Shown in pieces: positions 1 through 7,438 of a stretch of DNA of 44,112 nt. Source of the DNA: an uncultured Pelagibacteraceae bacterium (lineage in GTDB: Bacteria > Pseudomonadota > Alphaproteobacteria > Pelagibacterales > Pelagibacteraceae); assembly GCA_902542855.1 (NCBI GenBank), contig CACBWE010000006.1:1-44112 (forward strand), written 5' to 3'. Position 1 is the first letter of the stretch. Each line of letters opens with the position of its first letter. The position numbers were made by a program, and so were the translations under genes. The notes under the pieces are model-generated. The model was not told the DNA's origin. It saw only the letters and a program-made list of their open reading frames with translations, and did not search any database.

Positions 1-839
1 ACGTCATGATTACTCATGGTGAAGGTAAAGATCCTTTTTGGCCAGTAGTTCAAAAAGGTGGTGAAGATGCAGCTAGAGCAATCGGTGCTGACTTTGAATA
101 CATCTACAACCCTTCTGCTGATATGGCTGATATGGCAAGCTCAATTCAAGCTGCTGCAGCTACTCAACCAGATGGAATGGTAATTTCTTTACCAGATCCA
201 GATGCATTAGGTCCAGCTATTAAAGCTGCTGTTGCTGCTGGTGTTCCAGTTATTACAATGAACTCTGGTTTAGAGTCATCTGCTAGCCTAGGTGCTTTAA
301 TGCACGTTGGTCAGCCTGAATTACTTGCTGGACAAAAAGCTGGTGAAAGAGCAAAAGCTGAAGGTGCTACTAAAGCATTATGCATGATTCAAGAAGCATA
401 CAACACAGCTCTTGTAGACAGATGTGAAGGTTACGGTTCTGCAGTTCCAATGCAAATGACTGATACTACATCTGACCCTGCAACTATTCAAACTAGAGCT
501 ACTGCTGCTTTACAAGCTAACAGTGATATCAATGCAATCCTTTCAGTAGGACCACACGTATGTGAAGCTGTTGATAAAGCTTTAGTTGATCTTGGTATGA
601 CAGTACACCACTCTTGCTTCGACTTGAGTCCTGCAGTTATGGACTTAATCGGATCTGGTAGAGTTTCTTTCACTATCGATCAACAGCAAAGACTACAAGG
701 TTATATGCCAGTTATCGTATTACACTTGTACAACAACAGTGCTGGACTTCTTCCAGGAGCTAACATCCCATCAGGACCTGGCTTCGTTGACAAGTCTAAC
801 GCTTCTTCAGTTGCTGCTCTTGCAGGAATTGACAGATAG
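1..839 (+). CDS. Sugar ABC transporter periplasmic substrate-binding protein, 5'-truncated by the window edge
   Basis: Periplasmic binding protein of the ribose/xylose type (Peripla_BP_4 fold), which captures a sugar or cyclitol for an ABC importer. The frame is open to the first base and the first visible residues (ITHGEGKDPFWPVVQKGG) correspond to the first beta-strand and helix of this fold, so the signal peptide and true start lie upstream; the ATG at 6 is internal. Further family signs are the QPDGMVISLPDP hinge region, AGVPVITMNSG and the ALxxNSDINAILSVGP strand. Codons are visibly less AT-rich than in the neighbours, as expected for a highly expressed binding protein. A terminator follows 15 bases after the stop, and then a stump of the permease gene (913-1083), so the transporter appears broken downstream. 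The substrate cannot be told from sequence. Confidence 0.88.
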   Translation, partial: VMITHGEGKDPFWPVVQKGGEDAARAIGADFEYIYNPSADMADMASSIQAAAATQPDGMVISLPDPDALGPAIKAAVAAGVPVITMNSGLESSASLGALMHVGQPELLAGQKAGERAKAEGATKALCMIQEAYNTALVDRCEGYGSAVPMQMTDTTSDPATIQTRATAALQANSDINAILSVGPHVCEAVDKALVDLGMTVHHSCFDLSPAVMDLIGSGRVSFTIDQQQRLQGYMPVIVLHLYNNSAGLLPGANIPSGPGFVDKSNASSVAALAGIDR

Positions 840-854
840 TCAGTAAACATTTAA

Positions 855-886
855 AGGGTCGATTATTCAATCGGCCCTTTTTTTTT
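855..886 (+). terminator. Rho-independent terminator after the sugar-binding protein
   Basis: A 9-bp stem (AGGGTCGAT pairing with ATCGGCCCT, one G-U pair) closes a 6-base loop and is followed by a run of nine T. It begins 15 bases after the binding-protein stop and lies before the permease remnant, so it would have limited read-through into the permease. Confidence 0.85.
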
Positions 887-912
887 AAAAAAATTAATAA
901 GTCTTTTTATAA

Positions 913-1083
913 ATGAATACATCAACAACAAAAAAACCAAGACAAGAGTCAGACCGACAAGGTGAAAAAAAATGGTACTCTGCATTTACGTCTCGTCCGG
1001 AGGTTGGACCTTTTGGAGTTATGGTTTTACTTTTTTGTATGTTGGGATACTTTTCTATTCCAGAAGGACAATTTTCTAACTAG
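913..1083 (+). pseudogene. N-terminal remnant of a sugar ABC transporter permease (RbsC type)
   Basis: An ATG frame of 56 codons with a charged cytoplasmic leader, then SAFTSRPEVGPFGVMVLLF and the start of a first membrane helix (VMVLLFCMLGYFSI), ending after IPEGQFS with an immediate stop. The arrangement (binding protein, terminator, then charged leader, SRPE motif and first helix) is how ribose/xylose-type permeases begin, but these proteins normally run past 300 residues with 8-10 helices and everything after the first helix is missing. The break falls at about 1070-1085. The bases beyond it belong to the end of the opposite-strand ROK kinase. Family assignment rests on the motif and gene order; no alignment was run. 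Confidence 0.75.
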
Positions 1084-1869
1084 TGAGTCTATTTCATGTA
1101 AAAAATCAATTTCGTTTGAAACTCCTCCTCCAAATATAAAAGCATCAGGATCTAAAATATTTATGATGCTTGAAAGTGACATTGCCAAATTTACTTTAAA
1201 ATCATCTATAAATCTTTCTGCATCTAAATCATGTTTTCTGTTCAATTCAAAAATTTCATTTGTTTTTAAATTTTTTCCATAAAGTTTCTTAAATCTTTTT
1301 GCTAAACTTAAACCAGATAAAAAACTTTCAATCTCTGCTTCCCTAGCATTACTAGAGTCGAAATTTTCTTTTTTAGCTGCAAAATATGGAATCTGGTTGT
1401 GTCCCCATTCTCCTGCTACTCCATTCGAGCCAGTAATAATTTTTTTATCTATTACTAAACCACCTCCAACTCCCGAACCTAATATAATTCCATAAACGAT
1501 TTTGTAATGTTTACCTGATCCATCTATAGCTTCTGATAAAGAAAAACAGTTTGCATCATTTTCACAAAATACCTCTTTTCCAAGTGCTTTACGTAGATCA
1601 CTTTGAAATGGCCTTTTTTCTAACCAAGATATATTTGGAGCATTTTTTACTAATCCAGTTTGAGGAGAATGAACTCCTGGATGACAAACTCCAATTGGAA
1701 GTTCTTGTTTAAACTCTTGTTCTAATTGTCTATGAATATCTCTTATAGCAGTTATAATTTGGGTATACTCCTTTGGACAAGATATTCTTGATCTATGTTT
1801 TTCGTTCCCATTTTCTTCAAGAACAACACTCTCTATTTTGGTTGCACCAACATCAATACCTATTTGCAT
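1027..1869 (-). CDS. ROK-family sugar kinase, C-terminally truncated
   Basis: Cytoplasmic ATP-dependent sugar kinase of the ROK family, closest in motifs to fructokinase/mannokinase (Mak). Visible: phosphate loop GIDVGATK (residues 4-11), catalytic region FCENDANCFSLSEA with the Asp base, LGSGVGGGLV (ATP binding), GVAGEWGHN, and the late FGGGVSN motif. Two oddities. The usual zinc-site cysteines (CxCGxxGCxE) are absent; that stretch reads AREAEIESFLSG. The protein also ends about 28 residues after GGGVSN instead of about 50, and its last residues (roughly NRKVSQHTKK) are encoded by the antisense of the permease remnant, so the natural C-terminus was lost at the junction. It is last in the TTT-transporter operon, two bases after the SDR. 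Activity is doubtful but possible. Confidence 0.8.
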   Translation of the reverse strand: MQIGIDVGATKIESVVLEENGNEKHRSRISCPKEYTQIITAIRDIHRQLEQEFKQELPIGVCHPGVHSPQTGLVKNAPNISWLEKRPFQSDLRKALGKEVFCENDANCFSLSEAIDGSGKHYKIVYGIILGSGVGGGLVIDKKIITGSNGVAGEWGHNQIPYFAAKKENFDSSNAREAEIESFLSGLSLAKRFKKLYGKNLKTNEIFELNRKHDLDAERFIDDFKVNLAMSLSSIINILDPDAFIFGGGVSNEIDFLHEIDSLVRKLSFWNRKVSQHTKK

Positions 1870-1871
1870 AA

Positions 1872-2621
1872 CTAATATGTAGCTCTTCCACCACTTAAAT
1901 CAAAAACTGCTGCAGTCGAAAATGAATTTTCCTCACTTGCTAACCAAGTTACTAATGATGCTAATTCTTCAACTTTTGCAAATTTGTTTCTAGGAATTTT
2001 TGATAACATATAATTTATATGTTCTTGTGTCATTTGATCAAATATCCTCGTCTTAGCTGCTGCTGGTGTTACACAATTTACAGCTATATTTTTTTGCGCA
2101 AGCTCTTTACCTAGAGATTTTGTTAAACCTATTACACCTGCCTTAGAGGTACTGTAAGCGCTTGCATTTGGGTTTCCTTCTTTACCTGCAATTGACGCAA
2201 TATTAACAATTCTTCCGTAATCATTCTTAGCCATAAATGGAACAACTGCTTTGCAACAGTAAAAAACTGCATTTAAATTTAGGTTAATTACCTTATTCCA
2301 CTCTTCTATTGGATATTCTGCAACTGTAGTATTCAATCCAGCTACACCCGCATTATTAATAAAAATATCAATCTTACCATGTGATTTTTCAACTTCAGAT
2401 AATTTTGAATTTATTGCATCATAATTGATCACATCAACTATTTGATAAGTTAAGTTTTCTGAATTTACTTTTTCTAAAGCTTTTTTGGCTTCACTTTCGT
2501 CTATATCCCAAATTACTACTTTAGCTCCAGACTCAATAAATCTTTCAGTGATAGCTAAACCAAATCCTTGAGCTCCACCTGTTACAATTGCTACTCTGTT
2601 TTTTAAATCATATTTAATCAT
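1872..2621 (-). CDS. Short-chain dehydrogenase/reductase (SDR)
   Basis: Classical NAD(P)-dependent SDR of 249 residues, cytoplasmic. Visible: cofactor motif TGGAQGFGLA near the N-terminus (GxxxGxG), an acidic residue at the end of strand two (VIWDIDE) favouring NAD, NNAG at about 90, the catalytic Ser in NIASIAG, and Tyr/Lys in SAYSTSKAG. These enzymes oxidise or reduce a sugar, polyol or hydroxy acid. It sits two bases below tctA and two bases above the ROK kinase, so it is co-transcribed with the TTT transporter and probably acts on the imported acid or polyol. The substrate is not identifiable from sequence. Confidence 0.9.
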   Translation of the reverse strand: MIKYDLKNRVAIVTGGAQGFGLAITERFIESGAKVVIWDIDESEAKKALEKVNSENLTYQIVDVINYDAINSKLSEVEKSHGKIDIFINNAGVAGLNTTVAEYPIEEWNKVINLNLNAVFYCCKAVVPFMAKNDYGRIVNIASIAGKEGNPNASAYSTSKAGVIGLTKSLGKELAQKNIAVNCVTPAAAKTRIFDQMTQEHINYMLSKIPRNKFAKVEELASLVTWLASEENSFSTAAVFDLSGGRATY

Positions 2622-2623
2622 CT

Positions 2624-4096
2624 TTATTTTTTAAATTTTTTTGATCTTATTAAAGGAAAAGCTAAGGCAATTAAAGACAAAATAAAGAACGTTAAAGCTA
2701 TTGGTCTTGTGAAAAACATTAACCAATTTCCATCAAATATAACCAGAGATTGTCTTAAAGTACCCTCAACTAACTCACCTAAAATTAATCCAATGATAAC
2801 TGGTACAACTGAGAAACCATATCTTCTCATAAAGAAACCTAGAACACCAAAAAATAACATTATCCATACATCAATTATGGATTGGTTTAGTGAATAGGTT
2901 CCACAAACTGAAACTGCAAAAATCATTGGCCATAAAATTTTATTTGGGACTAGTGTTATTCTTGCAAAAATTTTTGCTCCAAAGAAACCAAATATAAAAA
3001 ACAAAACATTAGCAATTAACATTGCTCCAAAAATTCCATATAAAAAATCGGGTTGTTCTCTAAATAAATCAGGACCAGGTCTCACACCATGTATAATTAA
3101 TCCAGTTAGGATAACAGCAGTTGTTGCGCTCCCAGGAATTCCAAGCGCAAGTGTTGGAACCATTGCACCTCCTGTTGCTGCATTATTTGCTGCTTCTGCA
3201 CCCGCAATACCTTCTATAGAACCTTTTCCAAACTCTTCGGGTTTTTTTGAAAATCTTTTTGCTTCTGAATATCCAATTAAAGAAGCAACTGTTCCACCTT
3301 CAGCAGGTAACACTCCAATAAACGAACCTATACCGCTGGATCTTAAAATTGTTTTCCAGGTTTTTTTATAATCATCTTTACTAGGAAGTTTTATTGCTTT
3401 TAAAGCTATTCTATTAAATACTTGGTTAATTAAAGTTGATTGAGTTAACATCTCGCTTATAGCAAATAAACCAACTACTACCGGTATAAAACCAATCCCT
3501 TCAGTTAATTCATTAATTCCAAAAGTAAACCGATCAATTGAAGTCATGAAATCTTTACCAACAGTTGAAATTAAAATTCCAAATGCGCCTGCAATTAAAT
3601 TCTTAATTGGACTTCCCTCTCCTATTGATGCAAGCATCGTTAAACCAAAAATAGCTAATGCAAAATATTCTGGTTGACCAAATTCATATGCAAGTTGAGC
3701 CAGAATAGGTGCGAAAAAGACAAGAATAATAACACTAAAAATACCCCCAACTGTACTAGAAACAGTTGCCATTCCTAAAGCCCTTCCAGCCTCTCCCTTT
3801 TGTGCTAAAGGATACCCGTCTAAACAAGTTGCGGCAGCAGCTGGAGTTCCAGGTGTATTAATTAGAACTGCAGTTATTGCACCTCCATAAGTACCTGCAC
3901 AATAAATAGAGGTTAACAATACAATTGCTGATAATGGATCTAGTGTCATTGTAAAAGGTAAAATCAATGCTCCACCAGTTGTTGGTCCTAAACCAGGTAG
4001 AACACCTAATATTAAACCAAACAAAGTTCCAAAAAATAAAACCAACAATAGCTTTGAGCTAAACAAAGGAGCCATCATTAATAATAAATTGTCCAT
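2624..4096 (-). CDS. tctA: Tripartite tricarboxylate transporter, large membrane subunit (TctA)
   Basis: TctA-family permease of 490 residues, the large inner-membrane component of a binding-protein-dependent secondary transporter driven by an ion gradient. Visible: many hydrophobic helices, the signature GVLPGLGPTTGGA near the N-terminus, NTPGTPAAAATCLDGYPLA, and the repeat-related ALGIPGSATTAVILTGL in the second half, which reflects the internal duplication of this family. Its start directly abuts the tctB stop (4096/4097). The binding protein TctC and small subunit TctB lie immediately upstream in the same operon. TTT systems take up citrate, aromatic acids, sugar acids and other carboxylates; the exact solute is unknown. 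Confidence 0.95.
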   Translation of the reverse strand: MDNLLLMMAPLFSSKLLLVLFFGTLFGLILGVLPGLGPTTGGALILPFTMTLDPLSAIVLLTSIYCAGTYGGAITAVLINTPGTPAAAATCLDGYPLAQKGEAGRALGMATVSSTVGGIFSVIILVFFAPILAQLAYEFGQPEYFALAIFGLTMLASIGEGSPIKNLIAGAFGILISTVGKDFMTSIDRFTFGINELTEGIGFIPVVVGLFAISEMLTQSTLINQVFNRIALKAIKLPSKDDYKKTWKTILRSSGIGSFIGVLPAEGGTVASLIGYSEAKRFSKKPEEFGKGSIEGIAGAEAANNAATGGAMVPTLALGIPGSATTAVILTGLIIHGVRPGPDLFREQPDFLYGIFGAMLIANVLFFIFGFFGAKIFARITLVPNKILWPMIFAVSVCGTYSLNQSIIDVWIMLFFGVLGFFMRRYGFSVVPVIIGLILGELVEGTLRQSLVIFDGNWLMFFTRPIALTFFILSLIALAFPLIRSKKFKK

Positions 4097-4603
4097 CTAG
4101 CTATAATAAATATTAGTTATAATTCCAGGTGGAAATCTTAAACCTAAAATTGTTTCAAAAAAAATAAAGACAATCATAGGAAAAATTATCCCAACAAGTA
4201 ATAAATAAAATATTCTTTTCTCTCCCCAACAATAGGAAACAAAAATAGATAATACTGAAATAGCTAGAAAGAAATCTAAAGTCTTTGAAATAACCAAGAA
4301 AATCAAAAAGCTTAAAAGTGTTAAATAGAATGATTTTGGAAGTTTTTTTTCAACTTTCCAAGGATTTTTAGTTGCTAAATAATAGATTAACAATGTAATT
4401 ACTATAATTAAAACTAAGAGTGCTTTTGGAAATGTTGCTGGCTGTATTCCTCTATTTAAAATGGGAGGAACAATGTCAAAAGTAAAAGTTGTGATTAATA
4501 ATGCTATAGATATTAAAATAATAACCAAACAAACTTTAAACTCATCTCTAAAAAAAAAGGGCAAACTTTTGTTTGCCCTTTTTTGTTTTTGTACATTTTT
4601 CAT
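4097..4603 (-). CDS. tctB: Tripartite tricarboxylate transporter, small membrane subunit (TctB)
   Basis: Small four-helix membrane subunit, 168 residues, with hydrophobic segments at about 25-42, 58-75, 90-115 and 125-150, and the family-like PATFPKALL stretch. It lies between tctC and tctA and is immediately followed by tctA. The ATG at 4603 is the only plausible start I see, although codons 7-17 (KQKRANKSLPF region) are encoded inside the terminator hairpin that follows tctC. Transcripts reading into tctB must therefore pass the terminator, and the ribosome reads through its stem. If the real start is a non-ATG codon further in, the protein would begin just before the first helix. Confidence 0.85.
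   Translation of the reverse strand: MKNVQKQKRANKSLPFFFRDEFKVCLVIILISIALLITTFTFDIVPPILNRGIQPATFPKALLVLIIVITLLIYYLATKNPWKVEKKLPKSFYLTLLSFLIFLVISKTLDFFLAISVLSIFVSYCWGEKRIFYLLLVGIIFPMIVFIFFETILGLRFPPGIITNIYYS
4553..4584 (-). terminator. Intrinsic terminator/attenuator between tctC and tctB
   Basis: A perfect 14-bp inverted repeat (core GGGCAAAC / GTTTGCCC with A/T extensions) around a TTTT loop. On the minus strand it is followed by an eight-U tract, the form of a rho-independent terminator. It begins 42 bases after the tctC stop and overlaps the first codons of tctB. It would let the binding protein be made in excess over the membrane subunits. Confidence 0.85.
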
Positions 4604-4626
4604 ATCTAAATGTACTTTTGATTAGA

Positions 4627-5601
4627 TTAGTTTATGTAACCTAAAGCTTTAAGCTGAGCAGTCATTTCTGTAAGCATTTCTTCCATTTGCTTACCCCACT
4701 CGTCAGCACCAACTACACTAGTGTCATCAAGACCAATTTCAGTTAAGAAATTTTTGTAATAGTTGTGGCTCATAGCTTTCATCATTCCAGCTTCTAATTG
4801 TTTTACTCTGTCTGCTGGAGCACCTTTTTTAGTTACGAAACCTCTAACAGTAGATAAAGAAACAGGTATACCTAATTCCTTTGCTGTTGGAGAATCTCCA
4901 ATTTTTGCCATTCTATTATTTGCTAATACAACTGATACACAAAGTTTACCTTCATTAATTTCAGTTAGCGCTTCACCTAAGTTTAAAACACCTACATCAA
5001 TATCTCCTTTGATAAGGTTAGTTTTAATTGGCGCAACACCTTTGTAAGCAACGATAGTTGGATCTTTTAATCCACCTTTTTTTGTAAATGCAATTGCACT
5101 AACATCGTCAATACCACCAGTATGAGTAGTTCCATATTTTAGTGACTTTGATTTTTGAGTACTAATAAATTTTTTAGCATCTTTAATATCGTTTTTACAA
5201 TTTACAACAAATAACTGAGGGTCATCTGTTCCTCTAGCAAGTGGTTGCATATCACTTAACTTAACTTTAGTTTTTCCTAAAGCCATGGAAACAGCATGAC
5301 CTGTTGTCCAAGTTAAAGTGTGATTTCCATCAGCTGGTAAAGACATCATATAATCCATAGATGCGGCACCACCACCACCTTTTTTGTTTACTAATTGCAT
5401 GTCTTGCTTAAGGACTCTTCTTGCTCTTAATAACATCATTCTAGTAGTAACGTCAGTTCCACCACCAAAACCAGCGTGTGTAATTGCTTGTATTGGATGA
5501 CCATCAGCTTTAGCTGATGTGATCATTAATGGAAGAGCTACAACAAAAAATTCAGTTACTAGAAAAGCAGCTGCTAAAAATAGTTTAAAGCTTTTTTTCA
5601 T
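4627..5601 (-). CDS. tctC: Tripartite tricarboxylate transporter periplasmic binding protein (TctC)
   Basis: Periplasmic binding protein (Bug/TctC family) of 324 residues. It has a signal peptide (MKKSFKLF, hydrophobic core, probable cleavage after ITSAKA) and the family start PIQAITHAGFGGGTDVTTRM, where the glycine-rich loop holds a carboxylate of the ligand. YGTTHTGGIDDVSAIAF and VAYKGVAPIKTNLIKGDIDVG match the second-lobe motifs. The start is preceded by a good GAGGG ribosome site. First gene of the operon tctC-tctB-tctA-SDR-ROK, divergent from the pdxA-like gene, so both are likely controlled from the 69-base gap 5602-5670. Ligand unknown; a sugar acid fits the neighbours. Confidence 0.93.
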   Translation of the reverse strand: MKKSFKLFLAAAFLVTEFFVVALPLMITSAKADGHPIQAITHAGFGGGTDVTTRMMLLRARRVLKQDMQLVNKKGGGGAASMDYMMSLPADGNHTLTWTTGHAVSMALGKTKVKLSDMQPLARGTDDPQLFVVNCKNDIKDAKKFISTQKSKSLKYGTTHTGGIDDVSAIAFTKKGGLKDPTIVAYKGVAPIKTNLIKGDIDVGVLNLGEALTEINEGKLCVSVVLANNRMAKIGDSPTAKELGIPVSLSTVRGFVTKKGAPADRVKQLEAGMMKAMSHNYYKNFLTEIGLDDTSVVGADEWGKQMEEMLTEMTAQLKALGYIN

Positions 5602-5670
5602 TATTTCCCTCTTAAGTTAATTTATATATAATAATTTAAACATAATCTGCTACAAGACGTAAAGAAAAAA

Positions 5671-6666
5671 ATGACTGAAAATAAATCTAACATAGCTCTT
5701 CTACTTGGTGATCCAGCTGGAATTGGACCAGAATTAATTTCAAAACTTTTAAATGATGAAATGACAAAAAAAGCAAACATCGTCATAATCGGTGAGAAAC
5801 AAGTTTTTGAAAGCGGAAATAGTATTACAGGAATTTCACATAATATAGATATTGTAGAAAATTTTGATGATGTAAATTTTGATAAAGCAAATAGATATTT
5901 GTTAGATATTTCTAAAGGTAAGAATCATAAATATAAATTAGCGGAACCATCAAAAGAGTCTGGTGAAAGTGTATTGGAAGCTTTAGATTTAGCCTTAACT
6001 CTAGCTAAAGAAAAAAAAATAGATGCAATTAATTTTGCACCAATGAATAAAACAAGTTTAAAACTTGGGGGAAATAAACATTCAGATGAATTACAGTTAA
6101 TGGCTGAAAAACTTGAAGTAAATAGTTTTTGTTGTGAATTTAATGTTATTGATAATTTTTGGACAGCAAGAGTAACATCTCATATTCCAATAAAAGAAGT
6201 TGCTCAACATATTACTAAAGATAATATCATTAAACCTATAAAATTAATTAATGAGGTTATGGAGTTGAATGGTGTAAAAAATCCTAGAATTGCCATTCAA
6301 GCTCTGAATCCACACGCAGAGTTTGGGACAGAGGAAAAAGATGAGATCATTCCTGCGATTGAAGAGGCAAAAAAACTTGGCTACGATGTTGATGGTCCAT
6401 TACCATGCGATACATCTTTTGTTGTAGCTTATAAAAATAAAAACCATGATTGTATGGTTGGTATGTATCATGATGCACTTCAATCTGGACTTAAGGCATT
6501 TGGCTTTGATAGAGGAGTAACAGTTCAAGGTGGATTGACTGTACCAGTAACTACTACTGCTCATGGATCAGCATTTGCTATCGCTGGAAAAAATGAGGCT
6601 AATCTAGCTCCAATCTTAAACTCTTTTAAGATTGCTTTATCAATGTCACAAAATAAGAAAAACTAA
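5671..6666 (+). CDS. PdxA-family dehydrogenase, PdxA2-like (4-phospho-sugar-acid dehydrogenase)
   Basis: 331 residues, the usual length for PdxA (4-hydroxythreonine-4-phosphate dehydrogenase) and its catabolic paralogue PdxA2, which oxidises and decarboxylates 4-phospho-threonate or -erythronate. The N-terminal LLGDPAGIGPELI motif and the three metal-binding histidines (TSHIP, LNPHAEFG, GMYHDA) are present. The PdxA signature after the last His is altered: HDALQSGLKAFGFDRGV in place of HDQGxxPxK, and TTTAHGSAFAIAG in place of the usual DHGTA. That, and its position divergent from a TTT transporter, favours a catabolic PdxA2-like role over vitamin B6 synthesis. Its usual partner, a DUF1537 kinase, is not in the window. 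The last four bases overlap the convergent SDR gene. Confidence 0.85.
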   Translation: MTENKSNIALLLGDPAGIGPELISKLLNDEMTKKANIVIIGEKQVFESGNSITGISHNIDIVENFDDVNFDKANRYLLDISKGKNHKYKLAEPSKESGESVLEALDLALTLAKEKKIDAINFAPMNKTSLKLGGNKHSDELQLMAEKLEVNSFCCEFNVIDNFWTARVTSHIPIKEVAQHITKDNIIKPIKLINEVMELNGVKNPRIAIQALNPHAEFGTEEKDEIIPAIEEAKKLGYDVDGPLPCDTSFVVAYKNKNHDCMVGMYHDALQSGLKAFGFDRGVTVQGGLTVPVTTTAHGSAFAIAGKNEANLAPILNSFKIALSMSQNKKN

Positions 6667-7424
6667 ATTAATCCTGCGTCAACTGTAAAGTTTTGTTTTG
6701 TACATCCTGATGAAACATCAGACGCTAAGAATAAAACCATTTTTGAAACATCTTCAGGTAATAATTGTTTTTTTAAAGCCTGATTTTTTAATATTTCCTT
6801 TTTAAATTTTGGATTAAGCCATAATTTGGATTGTCTAGCTGTTGCGATTGAACCAGGTGCAATTGAGTTAATTCTTATATTATGTTTTCCTAAATCTCTT
6901 GCTAAAGATCTTGTTAATCCATGAATTCCTGCTTTTGCAATACTATATGCTGGAAACATTACTGCTCCTCTAACCCAACTGACAGACCCTAAATTTATTA
7001 TTGATCCACCTTTGTTCTTTATCATGCTTTTTTTAACTGATTGTATTGCAAACAAATAATGCTTTAAATTAATCGCCATTCTATCATCCCAATATTTTTC
7101 TGTAATTTTCTCTAAACTATGCCTTTGGTCGTTAGAAGCGTTGTTGACTAAAATATCAATAGGACCCTGTTTTTTGATTATGTTTAAAATTGATAGTTTA
7201 TATTTTTTTATATTTTTAATGTCACATTCCACAAAATTTGGAATTTTAAATTTTTTCTTTTTGATCTTATTAATAGTTTTTTTTGCCTCTTTTTTATCAA
7301 TATCGAAAAAATACACTTCCACTCCTTGCTCACAGAGATGTTCAACAATTGAGGAACCAATCCCAGAGGCTCCTCCTGAAATTAAAGCTCTTTTATTTTT
7401 AAGATCAAAATATTCAGTTTTCAT
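6663..7424 (-). CDS. Short-chain dehydrogenase/reductase (SDR)
   Basis: Classical SDR of 253 residues: SGGASGIGSS nucleotide loop, DIDKKEA after strand two (NAD preference likely), NNAS in place of NNAG, catalytic Ser in NLGSVSW, and Tyr/Lys in YSIAKAG. It is the last gene of the operon that contains the ribose-type ABC importer, FucU-type mutarotase and ribokinase, 14 bases below rbsK. It probably oxidises the transported sugar or a derived lactol/polyol. It ends convergent with, and overlapping by four bases, the pdxA-like gene. Substrate not identifiable. Confidence 0.88.
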   Translation of the reverse strand: MKTEYFDLKNKRALISGGASGIGSSIVEHLCEQGVEVYFFDIDKKEAKKTINKIKKKKFKIPNFVECDIKNIKKYKLSILNIIKKQGPIDILVNNASNDQRHSLEKITEKYWDDRMAINLKHYLFAIQSVKKSMIKNKGGSIINLGSVSWVRGAVMFPAYSIAKAGIHGLTRSLARDLGKHNIRINSIAPGSIATARQSKLWLNPKFKKEILKNQALKKQLLPEDVSKMVLFLASDVSSGCTKQNFTVDAGLI

Positions 7425-7438
7425 TTTTAAAAAAAATA

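Noticed and set aside
962-1282. 106-codon plus-strand frame across the junction
   Set aside because: It is a different frame from the permease stump and is antisense to the ROK kinase; it has no recognisable domain and no ribosome site.
5602-5670. AT-rich near-palindrome between tctC and the pdxA-like gene
   Set aside because: Too many mismatches when compared with its reverse complement.
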